NCBI GenBank assembly: GCA_032718565.1
Contig: JAVGVS010000499.1
Span: forward strand, 1-64,000
Reading direction: 5' to 3'
DNA from: Distichodus sexfasciatus
Taxonomy: Eukaryota; Chordata; Actinopteri; Characiformes; Distichodontidae
Length of the DNA stretch: 64,000 nucleotides
Below the pieces are notes generated by a model. The model was not told the DNA's origin, did no database searches, and worked only from the letters and a program-made list of their open reading frames with translations. The position numbers and the translations under genes are program-made. Positions 46,101 to 56,280 of the stretch are shown piece by piece (position 1 is the stretch's first letter; each line of letters starts with the position of its first letter).

Positions 46101-46731
46101 GTGACCCTCCACGGCAAAACCAGTCGCTTGTCGCAACGGAGGTTTCCGAGAAAAATGAGCGTTTATGTTGCGTGGAGTAAAATTTTGGATTTTTTGTTTT
46201 TAGTATTTTGAAACAGTGGAAGGTCTATACTGTACTGTTGTGAATAAATTTCTCTGAAAAACTTACCCTTTCCATCCTAAAAACGTGACTTTCTTGAGGT
46301 GAGGAATTCAATTCCAGCAGAATGTTAAAAGTTTCTGTTTTGACCGCTCTACTTCAATATTTACGCTAAATCCACTGGTTGACTAGTGTGAAGATGTTTC
46401 TCCGGAATCCATCTTCGTCTCCCGAGTTCAGTTAACCTAACGCAGGTAGGCTATCCGTGTGGCTGTGAATGCAGCGTAGGCTACCGTAAATACAAACGTA
46501 GCCGCGACTGCACCAAGCGTCTGTGAGTGCTACGGCGACAGTCAACTTCAAAGGCTTCAAAGTTTCTCACTTGGCGTGACAGGAGAAACCCGACTCCTTT
46601 GAATGTTGATATCTCAGTCATATGTCGTCCCATTCATTCGATATAGGTATCGTTTTGAAGCTTGATTTATGCCCTTTCATGAAAACATAATAAACTTGCG
46701 ACGAGCGACTGGTTTTGCTGTGGAGGGTGAC
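46101..46731 (-). mobile_element. Non-autonomous DNA transposon (631 bp), GTGACCC termini, copy 2
   Basis: Reverse-oriented relative of 1506-2154 over its whole length. Flanked by ATAT at 46097-46100 and 46732-46735. Its right end reads GGTTTTGCTGTGGAGGGTGAC. Confidence 0.88.
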
Positions 46732-46792
46732 ATATAGAGATATATATTGTGTATCATGATATAGCGTAAAATATTGCAATATTATTTTTAGC

Positions 46793-46906
46793 TGCCCACT
46801 GCTCCTTCACGGATGGGTTAAATGTAGATGTCACGTTTTGTTGGTGCACGGTGTGCCGTCCTGTGGTGTGTTCACAATGACAAATAATTGCTCACTCACT
46901 AAGTTG
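46793..46906 (+). mobile_element. tRNA-derived SINE, family 1, 3' part
   Basis: AGCTGCCCACTGCTCCTTCA to TTCACAATGACAAATAATTG. Confidence 0.75.
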
Positions 46907-47369
46907 TTTTTTTAGTTGGATTTGGGCTGAACTTTATTTTGTACGGTGGAGAGTAATTAAAGGGACTTTAATTAGCGAGTGTTCAAAAAGACTTTTCTGA
47001 AAAAGAATTTCCCCGACCACCACTAAAGGACAGAAAAAATCTTATTACATTTGAGCCGACTTTGTAAGATCATGCTCTTTTATAAAAGAGAGAGATGAAG
47101 AAATGTGAGTTTTTATTTCCCCTCACCAACTCTCTCTCTCTCTCTCTATCTCTTTTACTGCTTTATGAGTTCAGTTTGTGAAGTACACGAGTGTGCAAGT
47201 TTAATACAGCCGGAAGAGGAAGAAAGAAAGGGATGGCGTGTGGTGAGGACGGAGGTGTAAGAGGTGCTGAAGTGCAGGATGGCGTGAGAGTTGGAGCTGC
47301 TTGGTGTCAGGAAGACGAGTGCGCGTGTGAAAAACAGCCGTAGACGTGTAAGACTTCCTGAGGAGCGTC
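46907..47369. other. No gene seen
   Basis: Includes a (TC)n at 47130-47150. Nothing else recognised. Confidence 0.4.
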
Positions 47370-47446
47370 GGAAAAATGACTCTGCCGTCTGCTCCCTCCT
47401 TCCCTCCCTCTATATTCCTCTTTCTCCCCATCTTCCTCTCCACCTT

Positions 47447-47487
<41 letters not shown>

Positions 47488-48232
47488 ATTCCTCACTCTC
47501 TTTATCTTTTCTTCAATCCTGCTCCTTCCTCTTTCTTTTTACCTCTTCCTCTCCCATTTCCTACATCCTTTTCTCTTCTCTCTCTCTCTCTCTCGCTCAC
47601 TCTTTTTACCCATCTCCCTTCCTCCTATCCCCCTTCTCTCTCTGCCCTCCCTCTCACTCCCCTCTCTCTCTCCTTTTCTCTTTCTCTTTATCCCCTCTTT
47701 ATTTCCCCTCCCTCCCTTCCTTTCTCTCCTTCTCTCTCCCTTTCTCCCTCCTTTCCTCTCTCTCTCTCTCTCTCTCTCTCACTCACTTTACCCATCTCCC
47801 TTCCTCCTATCTTCCCCCTCTCTCCTTTTCTCTTTATCCCCCTGTCTGTCTCCCTCTTTCCCTCCCTTTCTCTCCCTCCCTTCATCTTCTGTCCCTCTCT
47901 CTTTTTTCTCTTTATCCCCGCTCTAGTTCTCTCTCCCCCCCCCTTCTCCATGTATTCCTCTTTTCCTTCTCTCTCATTCTCTCTTCCCCCCCTTTGCCAT
48001 CACCCTCCCTTTCTCTTCCCTCTGTTAATCCCTCTCTCTTTTCCTCCTCCTCTCTCTTTCTATCCTTCTCCGTGTCTTCAGCCATCTCCCTTCCTCCTCT
48101 CTCCCCTCACTCTCTTTCTCTTTATTCCCCTCTCTATTTCTCTCTCTCTCTCATTCCCTTTCTCTCCCTCCTCTCGTTCTCTCTCTACTTCTTGATCTCC
48201 CTCTCTCCCTCTCATCCCCCCATCTCCTTCAC
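47370..48232 (+). repeat. Polypyrimidine (CT-rich) tract, about 860 bp
   Basis: TCTC, CCCTCC and TTTATCCCCC runs with some internal duplication (TTTACCCATCTCCCTTCCTC near 47605 and 47785). Ser/Leu/Pro-rich frames of up to 302 codons are compositional. Confidence 0.9.
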
Positions 48233-48296
48233 TCACAGTGCAGTGAGGAATGTGTGTGTTACAGTTGCTCTCTTGTTTCAGTAGGTTTGGGGTGGA

Positions 48297-48365
48297 GGCT
48301 GTGTGTATGTGTGTGTGTATGTGTGTGTGTGTGTGTGTGTGTATGTGTGTGTATGTGTGTGTACG
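48297..48365 (+). repeat. (GT)n microsatellite with TATG interruptions
   Basis: GTGTGTATGTGTGTGTGTAT pattern. Confidence 0.9.
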
Positions 48366-49706
48366 CGCAGGTTTTCGGGAGGAGACTTGGGTGGAGTGCA
48401 GCCCCTCTGTGGTCAAGAGTATGTGCGCTGCTGTGTGAGACTCACTCTCCTGGCGGATGACGCAGCGTTTCTCTCGCTCTGCAGTAGCTGTGTGTGTGTA
48501 GGAGGGGAGAGACACAGTAAGGTGTAGATGCCACAACACCCTATTTCTCAACATCACCCGGAAAACTGCTGCTGTCACTTTAGTGGAGCTAAGTTTGGGT
48601 TTGCGCCACCTGTCAGACGTACAGTAAATGCGTCATAAAACATCGCTTAAAAATATCGGACAAATCTAAGTATCGGCCGATTCCGAAATCATCGCACGTC
48701 CCTAATTGTAACCCTAATGTCAGATAAATGCCGTTAATGTAAACGGGTGTGTGGTCAGGCTGCAGCTGTGTGTCCAGTCTCTTTTTGTTTTTTCGGGTGT
48801 AATGGAGGAAGTGCATTATTTAGGCTTGAGCAACGTCCTCATAACATCCTGTCTGCTGGCGCTGTAAAAGCCCCACTTGTCCACTCTCCGGTCAGGACAA
48901 ACATGTGTACAGGTGTGGTGCTGTTGAGAGGAAAAATACTTTCTGCCTGTAATTAACTGACCAGACTTATGACCCATCGAAACGTTCTTTAAGTGAAAAT
49001 TTGAGACGTTGTTGATGAGTTCTTCAAAAATGTAAGACATTTAAACTGTGTATTTTTCTACTGTAGAACGGAAGAAAACCCAGTAAGATGATGTTTTGCA
49101 CTAACATGCGTTCAGTAAACTGTTTGTAGAACAAATCTCAAATAAGAAATTATCGGCGAGTGCCAGAATCTTTGGAAAAAAGACGTGTAAGGACAGTTTT
49201 CTTCCTAAGAACAGTTATTAAAAGAGACCCAATTTTGAGTGCCGTTTTATTTCATATCGAAAAGATAATCAGAAAAATTTCTCCTGAATAATGCAAAACC
49301 CCAACTCTTTCTGTCCTTCCTGAGCTGAAAAATGTCTGCGCAAATTAGGGAACAGAACAGTAAAAACAACATGAAGTGGTAAATAAAGATGTTGTGAGGG
49401 TCGCGGCCTCTCGGCTCAGTGGGAACATCTCCGACCATTACAGCGTCCAGCCGGTTTACGGGACGCGTCTGTGTTATTGGAGAAAGGGCAAAAGTTCAGC
49501 AGTTGTGTAACCTCTAAATCCATATGGTGTGTGTAGCAGCCCACACACTGCTCGTAGGCATGCGTCTGCATGTGTGTTTTCTGTTTATGAGAATGTGCGT
49601 GTGCGTGTGTGTCTGTGAGTGACCTCTGGTTCAGTAACTAATAGCCGTGTCGACTCACGTTGCCAATTTGTGACTGAGGAAGGAGGGAAGCTGAGCTGTT
49701 TACTGG
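48366..49706. other. No gene; hAT end at 48634-48706
   Basis: 48634-48706 (AAATATCGGACAAATCTAAG, then CATCGCACGTCCCTAA) is an element right end. The rest is intronic with no recognised feature. Confidence 0.45.
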
Positions 49707-50773
49707 CGATGTAAATCACAAGTTTCATCACGATACGACGTTACTACCGATGCCGATATCCGATATTATTTCATGCTTGCGTCTGCCGATACCGTTACCG
49801 ATGCTGATAAATGAGGAAGTCAGAGTCGAGCGCGAGTGCAGGCAGAGTTGTGCGCATTAAAAAAACATATTTTGCTTGCTAACGTTCCACTGAGTGTTCC
49901 GAATTTTGGCACAAAAATAGCGCTATGACTGACATTTCTACCACAGTGCCAAGTCAAGCGAGCGTGAAAGCAGAGTGGAGCGACGGCGCAGCATTTCCAG
50001 CGTAGTGCACAACGTTTTAAGAAAAAGTCACTTCCCGTCCTGTGTGGCGTACCAAGTCAAATAGGGCGCGTGTGACACTCCATGTGCACTACCTAGTGCA
50101 TAGAGAGCCGTTAAGCTACAACCTCGGTTATTTCCTGAGATGCATACTACCACATAGAAAAGTATGATAAGAGCGCCTTAAGTGCGAACATCCTCCAAGT
50201 GAGGCAAACACACAATTTAGTTAGTTTAAATATTTTAACGTGTGCAGGTAGAGTTGAGCGCATAAAGACAAGACATTATGCTCGCAAACGTTCCACTGCG
50301 TGCTCAGAATTTTGGCACAAAACATCGTCACACATTTTAAGACGGAAGGCGCGTGCCATGTTAAATCCCACCTCGGACTCTGAACATGCCTGACGTAAGC
50401 GCTACCTTTCCGGCGTACGCTTCATTAACCATTGTGAAAGTGAGTCAGTGATTATTTGTCATTGTGAACACAGCACAGCACAGCACAGCACACAGTGTAC
50501 CACAACCAAATGTGACCTCTGCATTTAACCCATCCATGAAGGAGCAGTGGGCAGCTAACAAGCGGCCGGGGAGCAGTGCTTGGGGACGGTTACCCTCAGT
50601 GGTAACTTTACCGGCTGGATTCGAACCTAGGACCTTCTGAACACCCTACCGTTACGCCACCAGCTGCCCGTTAAAGGTCAGCGGAAAATATCGGGCAAAT
50701 CTTAGCATCAGTCTGATGTCAGTGACTTTTAAAAAATCTTTTATCGGCTAATTCCGATATTATTGTGCATCCC
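49707..50773. mobile_element. Probable hAT-like element with a nested SINE
   Basis: CGATGCCGATATCCGATATT near 49750 and ATTCCGATATTATTGTGCAT at the right. The interior contains two similar stretches (AAACGTTCCACTGMGTG-type) and a SINE at 50434-50670. The left terminus is not resolved. Confidence 0.45.
50434..50670 (-). mobile_element. tRNA-derived SINE, family 1
   Basis: Minus-strand GGGCAGCTGGTGGCGTAACG, box B GGTTCGAATCC, body and tail are all present; part of the box A-box B interval is deleted. Confidence 0.85.
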
Positions 50774-51394
50774 TAATATCATTTACCCCTGGAGTACAGT
50801 ACTTGAGTACTTGTATTTTGTTTCTGTATTTGTGTTACTTTCATTACTTTGTATTTGACCTGAGTTTTATCAGTAGCATCTAAATATATTTAATTAATGC
50901 TGGGAAGTTTGACACATTACAATCTGAATCTAAAAGTGTAGTTTATTCTATTCAAATGAACCATATGAGCAAGTTTGTCCCAGACTTCCACAGAAAGCTC
51001 CAACACAGATGCTGATCTGACGGCGGCCTGCTGAGGCATTTCTACTTAACGCATGCCTGTAAATATTTATCACAGAGAACAAGTAGCCTTTTTACCGAGT
51101 CCGTCCGCCTACTTTTGGCATATACCGGTGGCTGCTCGCGCTCAATAACGTCACTATAAAGCAGATCCAAATGACCAAAAGGCGCAAGTAAGATGGTGGG
51201 CATTAAAAGCTAAGCTACTTTTACTTAAGTAGGATTCTAATGGGCGTAAGGTTTCAGTCCGGATCCATGAGCCAGTCTCCAGCCCCAGATGGATTTAAAG
51301 ACATGAACTCTCCTTCCAGGTCTTCAAAAAACCCCTTGACTACGAAATCAGAGTAACTCCAATTGCCCTTTGACCTCCCGTAGTTAAAGAGCAT
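50774..51394. other. No gene seen
   Basis: 50790-50900 resembles the TTTTACTCAAGTA-rich arm of the 39743-40330 element (CTTGAGTACTTGTATTTTG). Nothing coding. Confidence 0.4.
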
Positions 51395-51400
51395 TGTTCT

Positions 51401-52543
51401 GGGGTGATGGTCTAGTGGTTAGGATGCTCGCCTCTGGACTAAGAAGTTGTTTGAATCCTACCTCCAGCACTACCATCATTGGTTCCCTGAGCAAGACCCC
51501 TAACCCCAAACTGCTCTCAGGGAAAACTGTCCCTGAAATTAGGTGAAATGGGAGTCACTATGGGGGTGCGTTTCCCAAAAGCATAGGTGCTAATGTACAC
51601 TGTGTTAGTTGCTAATGTACACTATGTTAGTTGCTAATGTAACTATGTTAGTTCCTAATGTACACTATGTTAGTTACTAATGTACACTGTGTTAGTTGCT
51701 AATGTACACTATGTTAGTTGCTAATGTACACTATGTTAGTTCTAATGTACACTCATGTTAGTTGCTAATGTACACTGTGTTAGCGTTAACATACTATGTT
51801 AGTTCCTCAATGCACACTGTGTTGAAGGTTAATGTAAGTTATTTATGTTAGTTGCTAATGTACACTATGTTAGCTGCTAATGGCCAATTATGCTAGGTTC
51901 CTAATGTACACTATGTTAGTTGCTAATGCACACTGTGTTAGTTGCTAATGCAATAATTATGTTAGTTGCTAATGTACACTATGTTAGTTGCTAATGCAAT
52001 AATTATGTTAGTTGCTAATGTACACTGTGTTAGTTAAGCACGTACACTATGTTAGTTGCTAATGCACACTATTATGTTAGCTGCCAATGTACACCATGTT
52101 AGTTCCTTTAATGCACACCATGTTAGCTGGGTTAATGTACACTGTGTTAGTTGTTAATGTAATACTCATGTGTTAGTTGCTAATGTACACTGTGTTGGGG
52201 TTAAGCATGTACAATTGGTGTGTTAGTTAATACACTCCGCTAGTTGCTAATGTACACCAGGTAGGTTGTTAACGACACTCAAGAAGGGTTAATGTACACT
52301 ATGTTAGCCGTGCTAATGTACACTTTTATGTTAGCTGCCAATGCACACTATGCGTTAGTTGCTAATGTACACTACATGTTAATTGCTAATGTACACTATG
52401 TTAGGTTGCTAATGTACACTATGTTAGGTTGCTAATGTACACTATGTTAGTTGCTAATGTACACTATGTTAGTTGCTAATGTACACTATTAGTTGCTATC
52501 TTAGTTTTGGGAAACGCACCCCTGGATAAGAGAGTCTGCTAAA
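51401..52543 (+). mobile_element. tRNA-Glu-like SINE (family 2) interrupted by a satellite-bearing element
   Basis: The head GGTGATGGTCTAGTGGTTAG matches the 5' half of tRNA-Glu. A box B-like TTTGAATCC, then GAGCAAGACCCCTAACCC. After the insertion the typical tail CTGGATAAGAGAGTCTGCTA resumes. Flanking TGTTCT at 51395-51400 and 52544-52549 is a target duplication for the whole SINE, which dates the inner insertion as later. Confidence 0.82.
51563..52522. mobile_element. 960-bp element: GGGGTGCGTTTCCCAAAA inverted ends around a 22-bp satellite
   Basis: The left GGGGTGCGTTTCCCAAAAGC and right TTTTGGGAAACGCACCCC are perfect 18-bp inverted ends. Between them roughly 40 units of TTAGTTGCTAATGTACACTATG run head to tail with many small variants. 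Possible TG duplication at both sides. A relative without the array is at 45816-45910. Confidence 0.85.
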
Positions 52544-52549
52544 TGTTCT

Positions 52550-53184
52550 AGTCTTTTCTTTGCAAAGTGTGACTCTGCCCTGGACTGCCCTCTTGTGAAC
52601 CAACCACTGTTTCTTATTCTGTTACACACCTGTAGTTTCTGACTCTGACACCACCAACACCTGGACACCTGACACGGTTGTGGTTCCTAATAATGCGCTT
52701 GCTGTTGATGTTCGTATTGAGATGAATTTTTCACTGTAGATTGATATGATGGGAAAACGCCCGGAGGCATAGAGGTGAAATATGATTTTGCAGAAACCAG
52801 GACACGCTCTTCTCAGGCACGCACTGCCGACTCGTCCGCTCAATTATTGATGAGGCAAAAGAAAAGAGTGTGACGTTGTCGAGCGGCCTCGGGATTCGCC
52901 GGAGCTCCTCCACCCTGCTCTGCTTTTCATCCATATTTAAAGACTGTGTTGAGCTTGTTCCACATTCACTAGAGTGATTTACAGGCTTTACAGGTGGAGG
53001 TGTAGCACGCTCACATACATACATACACACACACACACACCTGTTACCCTCAACTGTGTGCGTGTAGGTCTGTGGTGGGGCTCAACAGCAGCAAAGCCAG
53101 AGGAGGAAAAGAGGGAGGATAAAGTGTGTTGATTAACGAGAGGTTTGGCTCTCACCTCCCGTGATGGATGATATAAAGGGCCAA
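52550..53184. other. No gene; (CA)n at 53020-53041
   Basis: 52800-52990 is unique-looking (CAATTATTGATGAGGCAAAA). Frames at 52622-53036 lack motifs. Confidence 0.4.
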
Positions 53185-53430
53185 TGGGATCAAAAACAGA
53201 GAGAGAGAGAGAGAGAGGAAGACAGAGAGAGAGAGAGAGGAGGTGAGAGAGAGAGAGAGAGAGTTGTCAACTAAAAAGTAGTGGAAAATTAGACAAAGGA
53301 AAATGAGAGAGAGGGAGTTTACAGAAGGAGATACAGAGAAAGAACAGAACTAAGGAAAGAAGTTGGGAAAGTTAGATATGAATAGAATAAAGAAAATAAG
53401 CAAGAGAGAGAGAGAGAGAGAGATGGGGCT
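53185..53430. repeat. GA-rich simple sequence
   Basis: (GA)n runs at 53195-53270 and 53403-53424 with purine-rich DNA between. Confidence 0.85.
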
Positions 53431-54019
53431 AACTCAGCCAGAGCCCCAAGCGATATTTTTTAATTCTGGTGTGCATCATGTTTCATGCTTTTTGTGAGCG
53501 ACTGATATTCTGTCGCAGCAGTAGCCAAACTTCCTCCTGTTGTTCTTCGCCATTTATCCAAGCCCTCATTTCCTCCCTGTAAGTAAGTTCGTTTCTCTGA
53601 CAGTGTGTGTGTGTGTGTGTGTGTGTGTACTGTTTTGTGACACACTCCACTACACACACTTTGTCTTCCTCTCTCACTGATACACACAAACACAAATGTA
53701 AACAAAGTTTTTTGGAGATTGCGGCTAAGTGGTCAGGTTCCAGGCCACTGCAGGCTGGGCTGGTGGCAAGGTTTGACAATATTTTTTTTCTAGGGCCTAT
53801 ATCGATACGGATTATTACTAGTCACAGGAGAGATAGTTTAGTATCTGGAACCAATATAAAGCCCTGCCGTAAAGTTAGAAATTGGTAATTTTAAAATGTA
53901 GAATAACAACTGGCCAACGCGAAAAACGTGAATTTGAAAAATGTTTCAGGCGTTTTTAGCCAATCCTGATTCTGCCGTTCTCGCCACCGCCTCTTCATGA
54001 CTCTCCGTTCTCTTATCAG
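53431..54019. other. Intron sequence before the 54020 exon; (GT)n at 53604-53628
   Basis: A GTCGACCGATTATCGG-family remnant (GGGCCTATATCGATACGG) lies at 53785-53830. No gene beyond the splice acceptor region. Confidence 0.45.
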
Positions 54020-54545
54020 GACGGCACGCCCCGACCGTACGCCCAAAGAGGTGCGCGCCGTGGACAGCAACAACGAACTCCGCGCTCAAAGACTTGACAA
54101 CGTGAGATAACAGCAACTTCGCCCACGGGCACAGGACACAACGCAGCGTCACCCACAGGCCGGGCACAAGCAGTAGTCACTAGAGAAGGCCGACGCCCGG
54201 CAGGTGAAAAGGACCACCTCTGATGAGGCGTTGCGCTATGGAGGGACCGAGGGGGGCCTCAACCACACCAACAACGCCAACGCTAACGCCAAGTAACGCC
54301 GGTTCGGTCCTGCCAAAGGCAGCCGGCAATCACCACCCCATTAACTGCCCGCCACCGCCGCCTCCCACCACCGCCGACATACGCCACGGGACCGCCCAAA
54401 GGCAGATCACGGGCAAGAGGCTACATTCTCATTTGTCCCTACAAGCAAGACTATGGAGCCGCGCAGGACCGCTGGTGCTCCACTGCAGACATGGCGACGC
54501 GGTGCTGATGTTCAAAAAGTCACCTCGGCCACGTTCCCCTGGAGG
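54020..54545 (+). CDS. xylt1: xylosyltransferase 1, stem-region exon (exon 3 by homology), with frame-breaking indels
   Basis: The acceptor is TTCTCTTATCAG|GAC and the donor is CTGGAGG|GTGAGAG. Read piecewise, the exon shows RTPKEVRAVDSNNE, then NSALKD, then DNV and NSNFAP, then PPK..ITGKEA (54392-54421), then HCRQ, and finally KVT followed by LEG at the donor. These blocks occur in the same order in mammalian XYLT1, where they form the stem and the start of the cysteine-rich region. The blocks fall in different frames and several stops interrupt them, so multiple small indels are present. The length of 526 nt still fits phase 0 in and phase 1 out, and is close to what I expect for the mammalian exon. 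The terminal G joins GT at 58439 to give Gly-Lys, as in other XYLT1 proteins. The indels are either consensus errors or real decay; intact exons on both sides favour errors. Confidence 0.75.
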
Positions 54546-54579
54546 GTGAGAGTTCTCACGCCATGACACATCATGAGAT

Positions 54580-54690
54580 AAGAGGTCGACCGATGTTGGC
54601 TTTTCAGGGCTGATATCGAAACCGACTATTGCTAGTTAGGGTTATAACGGATATTTGGAACCGAGATGCTGAAACTCTCCTCTCAGTCGC
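54580..54690 (+). mobile_element. GTCGACCGATTATCGG-family terminal fragment
   Basis: AGAGGTCGACCGATGTTGGC, then AGGGCTGATATCGAAACCG. Confidence 0.6.
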
Positions 54691-55148
54691 TGCTAGTATT
54701 TCTAATAATACACTATCGTCACGTCAGGTAAACAAATAAAAACCCGCGCTGCCGCCTAGATAATGACTGAGCACGATGGCCCAGCCATTTTCGTCAAACA
54801 AAAATATCTTCGAGCTGCCTTGATTTTTAAAAAGGACAACGCCAGTTAACGGTTTTTCCCGCAAATTAATTGGCGTGTCAAGCCAGCCGAGGGCTTCATT
54901 AAGACTTACAGGGCCGGCAAACAGACAGCGGCACCGCTTGTAATTATAATCAGAGACAGGCTGGAAATGAGAACTGATTTCCGCATGAGGTTAACGTCGT
55001 AATTGCCGCCTTCGCTTGCTTCGCCGCCGTCTCCACCAACCCTTACTTTCTCATCAGATCTATGAAAAAACATATTTATGCATTACGGGCTATAAGATGC
55101 CTGCCAATGATCAATAGGAGCGAGACAGATTCCTTCGGGGGTCCAGAG

Positions 55149-55179
<31 letters not shown>

Positions 55180-55844
55180 ATGGACAAGCACAGTTTAGAG
55201 GAGAGTCGGAGAAGGGACGAAGGAGGAGAGGAAGGAGAAGGAGGGTCGGGGCGGGAAGATTTTAATTGCAAAGCTTTTTTTGACCTAAGCCGAGAGTGTG
55301 TGTGTGTGTGTGTTATATATGAACCAAAAAGTAATATGAGTATGTTTTCTGTTTGTCCATTTTTGCACTGGAACATTGGAAAACGACTCATTACTATTTT
55401 TCTGTTTCGTTTTGGTTTTAGAATAGAATGTTGAAAATAAAATGAACGAATGGTCGAACGAGATATGGATAGTGTGTGTATGTGTGTGTGTGATGAAGCA
55501 GTGCGTAGATATATATAGGTCTCTGATAATTATTGATGAGGTGAATCGAGTGCACTTTTGAAGGGTAGCGCTGCAATCTTCACCACAGGGCTCTGGCTTA
55601 AATTACCTCGGTGACACAAGAAAGAGACGAAGAGTTGAAACAGCAGGTTTGTAGAACGCTACTGAAGTGGCAACGCCAAAAAATGTATTCCGGGAAGATT
55701 GCAGGCTCTGAGCAAGACGTGAGGTCCTGAAAGTGAGTAGACTTTGCATTAACAGCACAAAAGACGCGTTTGCAGTATCTCAAAGTTCTCTTTTCTCCAT
55801 TCAACCAGAACCCTACAGCAGTAAACTATGGAGACTTTCAACTA
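54691..55844. other. Intron sequence, no gene; (GA)n at 55157-55178, (GT)n at 55298-55312
   Basis: 54770-55060 is unique-looking, with homeodomain-type AT cores (GCAAATTAATTGGCG, TGTAATTATAATCAG), and could be conserved non-coding sequence. The rest shows nothing recognisable. Confidence 0.35.
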
Positions 55845-56080
55845 AAGTGTGTGATTATTTGTCACAGTGAACACAGCACAGCACACAGTGCACCACAACC
55901 AGATGTGACCTTCTTCATTTGACCCCTCTCAGAAGGAGCAGCCATAGAAAGTGACAGCAGTGCTCGGGAACAGTACCTTGCCCACAGGTACCTCAGTCGC
56001 ACTTATACCGGTCTGGGACTTGAATCTGAAAACCCTCCGACACGGGGCTAACTCCCCAACCGCCACTTCACCAACTGCCT
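55845..56080 (-). mobile_element. tRNA-derived SINE, family 1, degraded
   Basis: GTGCACCACAACCAGATGTG, CAGTGCTCGGGAACAGTACC, GGGGCTAACTCCCCAACCG in the family order. Confidence 0.7.
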
Positions 56081-56122
56081 TTAATTGACACCAGTAAGAG
56101 ACTGTAGGTAAGCAGGCTTTCA

Positions 56123-56280
56123 GATGCTGAATTTGGGAACCACGAAACCCTTTTCACTAATGACTTGGTTTTTGGTGCCCCGAAACCAGTGCAGTGAAAA
56201 CGGGTCACTGATACCCTACTTCAGCACCAGCAAAGGCACCAGCGCAGTAGAAAAGGGAATTAGTTCCCAAATTCAGCATC
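56123..56280. mobile_element. Small inverted-repeat element (158 bp)
   Basis: GATGCTGAATTTGGGAAC (56123-56140) and GTTCCCAAATTCAGCATC (56263-56280) are perfect 18-bp inverted repeats around a non-coding middle. Confidence 0.65.

Noticed and set aside
47291..48284. Plus-strand frames of 211 and 302 codons
   Set aside because: Pyrimidine-tract artefacts; Ser/Leu/Pro-rich, two frames open at once.
51563..52522. Long non-coding gene or centromeric satellite
   Set aside because: The array is bounded by perfect transposon-type inverted ends inside a SINE and is under 1 kb.
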